DNA of 64,000 nt, from the NCBI GenBank assembly GCA_026261815.1, contig JAMPIT010000575.1, positions 39,533,501 through 39,597,500 on the forward strand, read 5' to 3'. Positions within the stretch are counted from its first letter, which is position 1. Every line of letters starts with the position of its first letter. The position numbers and the translations under genes were made by a program. Below the pieces are notes generated by a model, which saw only the letters and a list, made by a program, of their open reading frames with translations, had not been told where the DNA came from and did not search any database. The DNA is from Monarcha castaneiventris obscurior (taxonomy: Eukaryota > Chordata > Aves > Passeriformes > Monarchidae). This document shows, piece by piece, positions 26,067 to 36,360 of this stretch.

Positions 26067-27149
26067 ATCCTGAAAATATATATCTAAGTGCTCATCTTAA
26101 TTATCTTTTTCTTCTTCATCAGACAAAATAGGGCAGATTCATATTTTCTACTTGAATGACTTCTACGGAAAAAAATTAAAGTAAGGCTTCCAAGACAAAA
26201 ATGCAGTTAGCATATCTCCTTTAAAACGGATAAAAAAATGTCTACTGAATACTGAATATGAATGAATATCACATCATCCACTACTCCACAAAATCAGTAT
26301 GGATCATTGTGAAAAAAAGCATTCAAGTGTGTTAAGACCACTTGGTCACTAGATTAAGAGAATGTACAGAACCATAGATACCATCCCTTCCAATCAAGTC
26401 CCTAAGTAAAAAAGTAATGTATTCACTTCTGTTCTTTTCATAAACTTCTACAAGACAAAAATATATACAGAAAACACAGTTGCTTATCTATTATCAGCTG
26501 GAAAGGAACAGAAAAGTCAAAACCAAAAGCTGACATAATGAAATCTTCAGGTATCAAATTTTTGAAGTCTTGTTTTATTACAAAAGTGTATCCTAATCAT
26601 GTCTAGAGTATGGCCTGGTTGTCCGTCACATCTCCTCCTCTGAGGAGGTGAAGTGCCATGTGCTTTCTTGTTCTCTTGCTCCCTTTCACGTGTGCACTTG
26701 ACCTGCTGCAACCCATGAGTTTCACAGTAATTGACACTGCCTGTAAGAGATAAGCAGGAACACGAGTCAGAGTTTCCCAGCTGGCGATCTCTCAGTCACT
26801 AATGGTTTGGTAGGTCAGGCAGCTGGACTTTTGTATCATACAATCTGAGCCTCAAAGGGAGGTCACTGGCTGCTACACTCCTCCTGCTGCTACCCAGTGT
26901 CAGCAGCTCTGCACTTCGTTTCTGAAACATGGTATTTGATGCATCACACGTGACAGATGACTGCATTAGTGCCCATGACACATCAAGAAAATGAAATGTA
27001 GGATGCGCTGATAGAGATGGCTGCATCTTAGGAATATGTAGGCTTTTGATCCTCTCTGACTTTGTGGCTTACTAAGAAGCTGATATGAAGGCTCAGAAAG
27101 GAATCTCTGTATGCAGCTCAGAACCTCTTAAACTTTAAAATGGATATCG

Positions 27150-27210
27150 TTTTTCTTTGTTGCGTTTTTTGTTTGAATTTTGAGGGGTTTTTTTGGTTGG
27201 TTGGTTTTGA
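27150..27210. repeat. T/G-rich low-complexity tract
   Basis: TTTTTTG and GGTTGGTTGGTTTT units; the same style as the tracts at 10.5, 18.1 and 22.1 kb. Confidence 0.75.
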
Positions 27211-28526
27211 TGCAAGCATGCGTCCATCAGAAAAGATGAAACAATAGTCTATGGAGATGAGAATCAGCTTTTAATTTAAAATTAAAACATTGTTTCATAT
27301 TCACTTTGTAGATTTTCTTTTCACACAAATACTCTGAGTCATATCAGGTGCAACCTTTTTTTTGTTTTCTTTTGCTAAGAATTGCAACAAAGTACAAAGC
27401 ACAAAGCATTTTTTTTAAAAAGGCTTCTTTTTGAATTCCCAATACATATAAAGATGAAAAGCCTAGTAACAAAGTCTCTGTAGACTTTGTATCTACTCAA
27501 GCATTTGTGTCATAAGCACTTTCATTTAAGTTACCAGAACAGTTTTTAATTAAATATCAGCGACTAACCCACCATACCTACTCCTGTTATAGCATTCTGC
27601 ACTCTGTACACCTATGCTTTTTGAAGTATACCCAATTTAAATGGTTTGTTCCTGTCCCTCTAAAACAATTTAGCTATTTTTAGATGCTTTCAGGTTACAG
27701 AACTTCTTGTCTTCACTGATCACAAACTTACATTTCTGGAGTGAAACACAAGCACTGTTCAATGGAGCATAAGCACCATCCTGCACCATACTACACATTA
27801 CTCACAAGGGCAAAACAACAGTGCACAGAAAATATAAGGCAGAAGGTGAAGGATGCAGTTCTGTTGATAACATTTTGAGGGAATACTAGCACTCAAAATA
27901 AAATACATACTGAGATCAACAGTGACTCATACATTTGAAAGTGAATAGGAAATTTGGGTAGGCAGAAAGTAATGATCGAGGTGAGAATTTTACAGGAGGA
28001 AGGAACTTTACTGTTAAGCCCTGATTAGGGTCTGAAAAGGCTTTGAAAAGTTGTGTGAATTATGAAAGTAAATTATATACTTCCACTTTTTTGGTAAATA
28101 GACAGGAAGGGTACTTAACATCCTGTTGCTTTTTTCCAGTTGTAGAAATTCACAATTTCAGCAAGATTGATTATTGGACTGTGGTCAATTTGTGCAATGT
28201 TGATGGTGTGTGAAACCACACAAACAGATCACAGAGCATCCAGAAGTCCATGATTAAAGAGGAACATGGAGGTGGCCCATCTCTGTACTGACTGTAATTC
28301 ATAACAATAGCCTATGACCAACAGTACTCGGGCCAGAGCATCACAGAGGCCACTACGCTGTGCTTTCACTAGGATTTCGATATGCCACTTCAGTTCACAG
28401 CATGCACTCCTCTTTTCCTCAAAACACAAGGGAATGATCTGTTCTTCACCATCTTCTTAAGCATGAATTCCTGGTATGTGTCTGTACCACCCCTGTATCC
28501 TGCATGAAACTTTGGCCAGTTTGGCC

Positions 28527-28650
28527 AGCCCCCAAAGCTGGAGCGGGCTTTGAGCAACCTGGCCTAGTGAAAAGTGTCCCTGCCCACATCATGGGAGTTG
28601 GAACTGGATGATCCCTAATGTCCCTTCCAGCCCAACCCATTCTATGATTC
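28527..28650 (+). mobile_element. CR1 LINE 3' tip, plus orientation
   Basis: This holds GGGCTTTGAGCAACCTGGCC, a GTGTCCCTGCCCACATCATGG box, GGAACTGGATGATC, and CCCATTCTATGATTC at the end. These are the last 125 bases of an avian CR1. An A/C-rich tract follows at once. The part of the element upstream of 28527 is missing. Confidence 0.92.
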
Positions 28651-28730
28651 AAAAAAACACCCTCACCCACACCCAAAACCAAGCAAACAAGAAAAAACCC
28701 CAACCAAACAAAAAAATCCACAAAACAATG
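28651..28730. repeat. A/C-rich tract following a CR1 tip
   Basis: CCACACCCAAAACC-like and ACAAGAAAAAACCCC units begin directly at the CR1 3' end. It may be an expanded or decayed tail, which suggests a source for the other A/C- or T/G-rich tracts in the window. Confidence 0.75.
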
Positions 28731-29879
28731 TAGTAACCTTTTCATAACACTAAAGGTGCTGGAGTTAGGATTAACGTTTCAAGATTTGATAAGAAAATGG
28801 ATGTCTTTTGGAAACAGAACATATGGAAGTACTCTCCAAATGCAAATGAATGTACAAACAAAAAACTATTGATGTTTGACTCTATTTTTGGATGCCACTT
28901 TCTCTGATTTCAATGCACTGGACCATTTTCTAGCCAAATGATAAATAAAGAGAAAAGGTAAAAAAAAAAAAATACAACTTAAATTGTCTTAGAGAAGAGC
29001 ACCCCTTAGCTTTTTTTCCCCATCAAAAAAAAAAAAAATCTACATGAGAGAATAAAATTTCCTTGTGTATTTTTCATTTTTACAGTTTTTCGCTGACATC
29101 CAAAAATTCAGAGCTTAGAGGAAGAACATGGGGAAGATTTATTCAATGCAGCTGGGTTTAGATCCTGTCAAGCATGAAGGTGTTGTAATGTAAAAGTAGA
29201 GGACCCCTTGAAAAATAATGTTCGAAATGGGAATGAGGCACTGAGAATGCATCTTTCTTCATTCTTTTATCCAGCCATGAAAGTACAAAGAAGGTAAAAG
29301 AAAAGTGTTTCCAGAACAAATGTCTTCCGTAATGTTTCCTGCTCATTTTAGTGGGTAATTGTAGCCAGAGAGTTGTAACTTGCAGTAGAATATCCACAAA
29401 GACAGATCAATGTATCAAGGCAAGGATAGAAGGGCTTTTTTGGTTCTTTAATTCTCATTGTGCAAAACATTAAAGGTACAAAGATAATTTTATCATGAGT
29501 TCAATGGTTTAGGTCCCTGCAATAGCAAAAAAGATTATTTGTATTAAAAATCAAGATTTTCTTTGAAAAAAAACATCTAAGATGAGGCAAAAACCTATAA
29601 TGGAACATGCTAATGCTAATGTAACTTCTGGGAATCAACCTCCCACTCAGAGCATGGACAACCTCCAATCTATATTTAGTTTCAAATTTAGATCACAGTG
29701 AAATATAGAATATCTCTGACCTCTCTTAGCAATTTGTTGCAGCCTTTGATTACTCACATAGTCATTTTTCTCCAAAAATCTATTCACAATTTGCCTTGTT
29801 GCAGCTCATGTTCATAGCCTGTAATAGCTTTACAGTGCATCTCCAGGAAGAATCTGGCTCTGCCTTTTCTGCACTTTGC
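28731..29879. other. AT-rich non-coding stretch, nothing recognised
   Basis: It contains poly-A runs near 28962 and 29027. The 79-codon minus frame at 29158-29397 has no recognisable features. The older CR1 fragment to the right may begin inside 29780-29879, but the similarity fades there. Confidence 0.5.
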
Positions 29880-30425
29880 TCCTGAAAGTTTCAAACCAGC
29901 TTCCTTTAATTTTCTCTTTTCCATGCTGGCAAAATGACTTCTCTTAGTCTTTCCTTCCCTTTCCTTAAATATCTTGTGTTCCAGACCCCTAAACACCTTG
30001 GTGGCCCTGCACCAACTGGTTCCTTTATTCCAATATTTCTTGAGTACTGGGGAGACCAAAATGGACATGATACTTTGGGTGCTGCATTCTTAGTGCCAAA
30101 CAAAGAAGAATGACTCTGGCTTATTGGCTACACTCTCTCTCATAGAGCTCATATTCTTCATGTCTGCCTGGATACACTCCTGAATAAGATTTTCTTGGCC
30201 ACTGGGACATCTCAAACTCTTTTTGTTAAACTGATTGCAAGCCAGTGTGTCCCCAGCATTTGCAGGATGTTGCATTCAGCTTTGTTCAACTTCATAAAAT
30301 CTCTGCCAGCTTCCCCCAGTTTGATACCATCTGCATATGGTATTGCACTTCATCCCATTGTACAGGCCAGCAACAAGGACAGCAAACAACATCAGTCTCA
30401 ATATTAGCCCTTGAAAATGACTAAG
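29880..30425 (-). mobile_element. Old CR1 LINE fragment, minus orientation
   Basis: On the + strand, ACACCTTGGTGGCCCTGCAC, a TACTGGGGAGACCAAAATGG box, GTTGAACTTCATAAAATCTC-like wording (read here as GTTCAACTTCATAAAATCTC), CAGTTTGATACCATCTGCA and CAATATTAGCCCTTGAAAAT follow in CR1 antisense order. They come from a part of the element upstream of the 3' tip, inside ORF2. Divergence and small gaps are much greater than in the copies at 20.6 and 28.5 kb, so this insertion is older. Minus-strand frames at 29784-30275 are remnants of the element and not genes. Confidence 0.8.
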
Positions 30426-30619
30426 ATTAATTTATTTTTCCAAACCTGAATGTTACTTTACCCTACATATCAGGATACACTGCAGCTGTGGTGCTGCTTC
30501 GAGATAAAAATAAATCCACAGAATGTAAACATATTATCTTATAAGAAATCATGGAATACATACAGAGGAGTTATTCATTTGGTCTCTGATTTGTCCCCGC
30601 TATGTCAAATACAGATTTT

Positions 30620-30625
30620 CTCAGT
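30620..30625 (+). repeat. Target-site duplication, left copy
   Basis: CTCAGT directly precedes the TG that opens the LTR. The identical hexamer follows the LTR at 31280-31285. Confidence 0.9.
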
Positions 30626-30982
30626 TGTTGCGGTGGCCCAGCCCACGTCGGGGCTGAGTGACATCAAGTGGGTAGACTTTCCCGCCCAAGACGCCGACCA
30701 CGAGGGCGGGACCGATGACTGAAGTGCCTTCCCACCAAGTGCCACTCTCACCGTATCTCCACCCTAGTTTCCAGAATCCTCTATGTTCTCACAAAACCCA
30801 TTGGTTCGCTCCTTTATGTTTATTCATGTCTCTCGCTGAATATTCATTAAGTTCTAGAAAGTTCTGTGCTGTTAGATTCCCCATTGGTTTATTCAAATAT
30901 GTTCCTCCCCTGTGTCTTTGTGATTTGTCCCCTGTCATCCCTTGTCACCTCCTGGTTGGCTTATTCCTTTGTTCCTCCCTTG

Positions 30983-31002
30983 CTCCGCCCCTGCTTAAAA
31001 GG
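30983..31002 (+). promoter_or_regulatory. LTR core promoter: GC box plus TATA-like element
   Basis: CTCCGCCCC is followed within three bases by TTAAAAGGG. About 55 bases downstream lies AATAAA, which leaves a short R region, as in avian-type retroviral LTRs. Whether it is active in host cells cannot be told from sequence. Confidence 0.65.
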
Positions 31003-31057
31003 GCGAGCAGCAGACCTTCTTGGCCCTTGTTTGTTGTCTCCCCTTTTGGCTTGCATC

Positions 31058-31063
31058 AATAAA
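31058..31063 (+). terminator. LTR poly-A signal AATAAA
   Basis: The canonical hexamer lies inside the solo LTR, downstream of its TATA-like element. Confidence 0.8.
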
Positions 31064-31279
31064 GCTGGGATTGAAGGCAACAGAAGGGTCCCTCTTTCAT
31101 TCCTCGCCCTTGCCCTGTTGCTTGGCAACCACCTTGCTGCAGCCTGCTCCTCTGTGAGCCTCCTTCAGGCAGCCACACTGAAGGCTTCCAGCTGCCAAAC
31201 TGGACTTTGTTGGCCACGCTGCCGGAGCACAGTAACTGTCGCCTGCCAGGCCACTGAGTGGCCAGTGGCCAGTGCGTCA

Positions 31280-31285
31280 CTCAGT
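31280..31285 (+). repeat. Target-site duplication, right copy
   Basis: CTCAGT follows the CA that closes the LTR and matches the left copy exactly. Confidence 0.9.
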
Positions 31286-31980
31286 ACTATTCAACATCTT
31301 TCCACTCATAAGAAAGTGCTACCAATTTTCTAGCACTGGTTTCAGGAGATTGATATTTAAGTGTTTCATATGCCTTTTTTTGACAAGGTTCAGGGACTCA
31401 GAACTAGCCACTCTTAGTCAATATACTCAACCAGGCAGAAGAATTATGCTTTCATAAGAATGCTTACTGTGTGGGATATGGGGAAACAGTTATTCATATT
31501 GTATTCACACTTCAAGCATAAATTAACATCCTGTGCCTTTCACTAGTGATGAAGAAAAGGCAGCAGGATGATAAGTCTGAGCTAATACATATCAACTAAT
31601 GGTGTCACAGGGATCTGGGGTATCTAGGTTTGAGGTCAGAGTATTTTTTTGTTCAACCACAGTTGATTTCCATCGCCATGTATCATGTTCTAGACAAGCC
31701 AAGACTTCAAGAACAGAAGTTCTAATTAGAATTAGGAACACTTCCTCATGTGGAAAATTACTGTAGTGTGTCAGAGAATGCTCGTAGCAAAATTATGCTG
31801 CTGTTGGTAAAATAAAATGACTCTTCAGAAGCAAAACAAGCTACTTGTATAAAAATATGGTTCATCAATATGACTGAAATTTCTCTAGAAAATTGTGTTG
31901 AATTAACCATGCTGGTTGTAAGGAGTAGTGTAGGATTGGCCTTAGAGATATGTTTTAGCTTTACATACCTTACTGGTTTT

Positions 31981-32030
31981 TTGTGTGTGTGAATTTGTGT
32001 GTGTAAATATACATATACATGCATGTGTAT
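31981..32030. repeat. TG/TA microsatellite
   Basis: GTGTGTGTG runs, then ATACATATACATGCATGTGT; imperfect dinucleotide repeat. Confidence 0.75.
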
Positions 32031-33387
32031 GCTTTATTCAGAGCCATGTTGTATTGTTTAGTGTTTATAAAATACAAAAAGAATTTGAAAACCACATTGT
32101 CAAATTAGAAAGTGCATTCAGCATGATGTAGCATAGTGGTAACCGTTGCAAGTCCAGGTCAAGCATGGAAAATCCCATTACTCCAATATCTAACATTTTT
32201 AAAGGGAAGAAATTTTTAAAATTTATTTTAACTGATGCTCAGGCAAGAAACTATACTATAATTACAAAAGTATTGAGCCTTTTTTTCTTTCTCCTTTTGC
32301 TCAGAAGACTCTAATTTGTTATATTTTGTGGCCTATTTCATTGCTCTGTCTGGTTAATTCAGTCATGTTCCATTACTCTATTGACATGGCAGAACATAAC
32401 ACTACTGGTACAACTGAATGTGTCAGATCAAAAATACAGTACAGCAGCCTGGGAAATGATACAATTTCTTTTTCTTTCATGTTAAAAAAGGCAGAGATTT
32501 AATAAAGCTCTGAAAACATCCAGTTAAAATTATATTTAAAACTTTAAATTTGTAATCTGTTATGGTTCGTGTGCAAAACATTACATTTCCAGGCAAACAT
32601 AGAGTAAAAGTGCAGTTTCTGCTTTGTTGTTAATAAGGGAAATACTCACACAGAAGTCTGGCAGGCTTCCCATGCTTGGGAATATGTGACTTAAATCTGA
32701 TCCATTCAGTAGGTCCCTGTTCAACATCTACCGAAGTCATGCAGCTCCCTGTGATTGCAAAGGGAAGAGAATTGCCACTTCACACAAAAATCTACCTCAG
32801 CTGCTCTCACTTTGAGGCAGATGTGCAGAATGAGCTGCATGCAAAATTTAAGAAAGATAAAGAAATTGTGGCACTGTAGGGATACAGTGATTTAAAGATA
32901 ACGCCCAAAGTGGCACATCTTTACTGCTGCATATGTTGTGGAAGGCTCTTTGTACTTTATCTTCAGGAAAACTCGAAGAATCGGAGAAGCATGGGAGATA
33001 GGGAATTACTTTCTTGATGGCAGCACAACAGTGAATAAAACAAAAAATGTTTTATTCAGTACACAATACTTGGGTTTCATGGAAATTGACTTCTGGGAGG
33101 TTTCTGCCTTTGCTTTCTGTCCAGCTATTGTTAGATTTCTGATAGACAAGTAAAAATTATGCTGATGGCAGAAACAATATAATAAATGTCCAAGAGGAAT
33201 AATGTACCAAAGGAGGCAGAGTCATGGTTACAACAACGTTCCATTTTCTTGTGTGACTGCTGAGTGACCTTATATATGTGGGACCCTAGGTAGACAACAA
33301 CGTTGAAAACCTGCTATTTCTAGTCTCATTCTGAATAAATCTCTAAAACAGGATGCTTTTGACTTAAAAAAAGTGCCTCGGCAGTGT

Positions 33388-33432
33388 TTTTACTGTATTT
33401 ATGTATATATTTATGTATATATTATTATTACA
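33388..33432. repeat. AT-rich tandem repeat
   Basis: Two copies of a TATTTATGTATA-like unit followed by ATTATTATTA. Confidence 0.75.
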
Positions 33433-35136
33433 GTATCCTAATCAGGTCTTTGGAAGCTAATGAAATAGCCAAAATTCAGGCAGGAATTTTTTTTAATTTC
33501 AACTTCACTTATTATACTGAGTTGATGTTTTGCATTTTTTTTATGATGACACTTTAGTATTTGCAATTTTCACTCCATCTTTTCTTTTTGAAGCAAGCAA
33601 ATAACAAACCTCAAATATTTTACTGAACAGTGGAAAAATTAACTTTTCTAATGAATATTCTTCAACAAGACTTGGCTTTCTTTTGCTTTGCTATATTGCA
33701 ACCATTGTTGGAGTTACAACCAACACTGGGGTTTTGCTGGACCCACGGAGTCCCAATGAACAATTCTTCTTCCCAAGCTATTAATTCATATTTGTTAGCA
33801 ATCCTACTGCCCTCAATAAAACTTCTTGCCTGGGATTCATTCTGTGGAGTTTATATTGTCAAAATTCTGTTTTAAAATGGGTGTTAAAAAATGTTAAATC
33901 TTTGAAGAGTATGATTTTTTCATAAATGCCAAGGTAACTTTATTTGAAAGATACTGGCTCTAAGATGTAATGCCACTCCAGAAGATTTTTGTCTCAGTAA
34001 GTTAGTAACATGAGCCAAATGCTGTGAAGATAATGGGAGAGTATACTCCAAAAAGACAGTGAAAATACACAGCAAAGGTTGTTGTATGATTTGGCCATAT
34101 GGTATTTTCAATAAAACTGTGAATCATGATCCAAGGTTCATGCCAATTTATTTGTGTCTCATGGACAGAGATACCAGTTTCACTTTCCAAGAAGTGTGTT
34201 TATTGAGTATACAGCAGCCAAAAATGTCTAGTCACACACTAAATGCTGGTGTATTAACTATAATAAGAAGCTCTATTATAAAAATCACAACGTTAATTGG
34301 ATTTCAAGACCATTATTTTAAAGCAATTTCTTTGTGTTCAGGTTATCTACAATCCAACTGTGTTGTGGAGGAGGAAAAAAAGGTAACTAAATTATAAAAT
34401 AGGTGTTTTATTAGCTAAGGAGTCAAATCTGGACTGTTATCTGGCAACAACCTTCATGATATTTAAAATGTGTTGTGAAGATACTACTCAATAGGAAGAT
34501 CATATTGCTGGCTACCTGCATAGGTCACAGTTTATGTTAAAAACAGGGATATAATAAACTTAAAACATCCTAAGTAAACACACTATTCTAGAAAGTCACA
34601 TAAGGACTGCAGAGCTTGAAGTTTGTTTATGGAAAGCATACAGATGAAAAAACTCTTTCATGAAATGACAATGTCCTGCTTGTGACCAATGGACAGTAAA
34701 GGAACAAGAAGTAAAATGTATCTGCAACTTCCACATAAGCTGTGCATGCAACACATCTGGAAGTAAAATATTAAGAAGAAATGGATGGTATCTATGAAAC
34801 AGGCTGAGCAAAGTGATACAGTGATTCATATCCAGGAGATAAGAGTAGGCAGCCTTGTGAAGCAGATCTAGACCTCAAAAGTGATAACACCCTTTGACCA
34901 TCTCTAGGCTCTCCTGTTCTTTTCCATAAAACTTCAAGAGCTGAACCACTAAACTCTCTTTTGAAGTGAAACCTAATATATTAGTAGCTGCAGATGATGT
35001 TTGGAAAGATTAGATCTAAATTAATTGAGGAGCAAAGTATTCTTTGGTTTTAAATCTGAGGGTTATAATTTATAGAAGCCTTTAAAAAAATTCACCTTTT
35101 GGCATCCTTTTGATCTAAAGGATGACTGTGCTTACC

Positions 35137-35173
35137 GAATTCACTGTAGTCCAGCACAACTCACAGTGAATTC
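35137..35173. repeat. Perfect 11-base inverted repeat
   Basis: GAATTCACTGT (35137-35147) and ACAGTGAATTC (35163-35173) are exact reverse complements around a 15-base loop. Confidence 0.95.
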
Positions 35174-35407
35174 AGTTCTTATCTCAGTACTTCTCCTTCC
35201 TTTCTAATTAATGTAAAAAGTCCACATAAAATGTATACAGCGTAAATGTTAGATCAGAATGCTCTTTTATTCCCTGTGATTTACGAGAACGGATAACATG
35301 CTGAGGCTATGACCTGCTCCTGAAGGTGAGGGAACCTGAGGTTCTTGTTAATAGATCCCTTGGTGTGGATTAGAGTGAAACAACACTGAATGAATGGTGT
35401 TGATTTA

Positions 35408-36360
35408 TGTGTGGCAGGTTTATTTCAGACCAATTTGGTTGCAATGAGAAGGAGGTATGCAGCCATTTTGTTTATTATCAATAGAAATATGGCAGTATAA
35501 AATTATAAAAATATTGCTTAGGAAAATATATATGGAAAAGAAAGAGAAACCAAGGACAAGAGCACATAGTGGAGAGGAAAGATAGCAACATCCATGGATC
35601 CAGGGACAAGACTTGATTGTTGCAATTTCAGTGTCTGTTGGTTGAGGTGATGGTCGCAATCTTGATCCATCAGAGTTGGGGGAAGACAACAAAACACAAA
35701 GTTCAATGGGTTATACGTGCTCAGGTTCAGGTGGGAATGCCCAGGTACCTCCCTTAAAGGGGGAAGTTTTACACTGTTACGCTGTGGATCATCCATGGTC
35801 CTCTGGTGGAAGGCTCTAGAAAGGAGTCTGGGGGCACTTACGGGTCTTTGATGGGTTGTGAGTCCTTCTAAGACACGACAACTGGCTCGCATGTCAGCGT
35901 AGCCAGCTGTGACCCATCAGAAGGGATGAAGACCTTCAGGTCTACACACAAATGTGAATGTCCTGATCCTTCCCTGGGGCAGAGGGAGGTCTTTTACACC
36001 TGAGCCAGTTGTGTAAGGGAGGACATCAGCACGATAAAAAAGCATTATTGCACCTCTGCAGGATCCTCTTCTTACTGTCCTTTTCCCTGATCCAGCTAAA
36101 ACTTTCCCTTTTCTAGCCAGCTTCTTTCTAAACAAAGCTGGCTTGGCATGGCCACCCTCTGGTGGTGGGCGTGCCCCCCCTCTTCATCTGGGCTGTCCCT
36201 ATGCAGATCGGAGGTTTCTCCATCACACACAAAAAACTCTCCTCCTCCTCTTGGTTTGGAGGGTGCAAACCTGGCCCCAGCAAAGCACCATCTGCTTTTG
36301 CAAATGGCCAATTGTTTGACTCATTAACCTTTAACATTTCAATCTCTCACACCTGACACA
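35408..36360 (-). mobile_element. Probable endogenous retrovirus LTR, minus orientation
   Basis: The plus strand opens TGTGTGGCAGG and closes ACCTGACACA, giving a short imperfect terminal inverted repeat of the TG...CA type. Complements of AATAAA lie near the presumed LTR 3' end at 35419-35424 and 35471-35476, which is the correct side for a minus-strand LTR. The segment is richer in GC than its surroundings and frames on both strands (up to 124 codons) run through it without any domain. No matching target duplication was found at these boundaries, so the ends may be off by a few bases or decayed. It could also be two abutting repeats. Family unknown. Confidence 0.5.

Larger units (their letters stand above)
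21041..28526. other. AT-rich non-coding stretch with several low-complexity tracts
   Basis: No gene is recognised. The longest frame, 148 codons on the minus strand at 21689-22135, begins inside a T/G-rich tract and shows no domain. A 130-codon plus frame at 25262-25654 is AT-rich with no recognisable fold. A GC-richer patch lies at 26620-27030. A minus-strand frame stays open from 28456 to 28229 but resembles nothing I know. Low-complexity tracts are listed separately. Confidence 0.55.
30626..31279 (+). mobile_element. Solo LTR of a class II-type endogenous retrovirus
   Basis: A 654-base element begins TGTTGCGG and ends GTGCGTCA. It is flanked by the same hexamer CTCAGT on both sides. A 6-base duplication fits the alpha/beta-like (ERVK) retrovirus classes. 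Promoter motifs are in order: a GC box CTCCGCCCC at 30983-30991, CTTAAAAGGG at 30993-31002 as a TATA-like element, and the AATAAA poly-A signal at 31058-31063. No internal retroviral sequence or second LTR adjoins it, so recombination between two LTRs probably removed the body. The frames of 155 and 115 codons inside it are chance. It is the best-preserved mobile element here and may have been a recent insertion. Confidence 0.9.
31286..35407. other. AT-rich non-coding stretch
   Basis: No gene or transposon is recognised. It contains a TG/TA microsatellite at 31981-32030, an ATTTATGTAT-type tract at 33388-33432, and a perfect 11-base inverted repeat at 35137-35173. Frames up to 112 codons (34059-34397) are AT-rich, overlap minus-strand frames and carry no domain. 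Confidence 0.55.

Noticed and set aside
30866..31333. 155-codon plus-strand frame, the longest in the window
   Set aside because: It lies almost wholly inside the solo LTR, which is GC-richer and so has fewer chance stops; no domain is visible and it crosses the LTR end into host DNA.
33230..33306. Direct repeat ACAACAACGTT about 60 bases apart as a target duplication
   Set aside because: The enclosed 50 bases have no transposon features, so the repeat is probably coincidental.
35518..35892. 124-codon minus-strand frame
   Set aside because: It lies inside the probable LTR at 35408-36360 and carries no retroviral protein motif.
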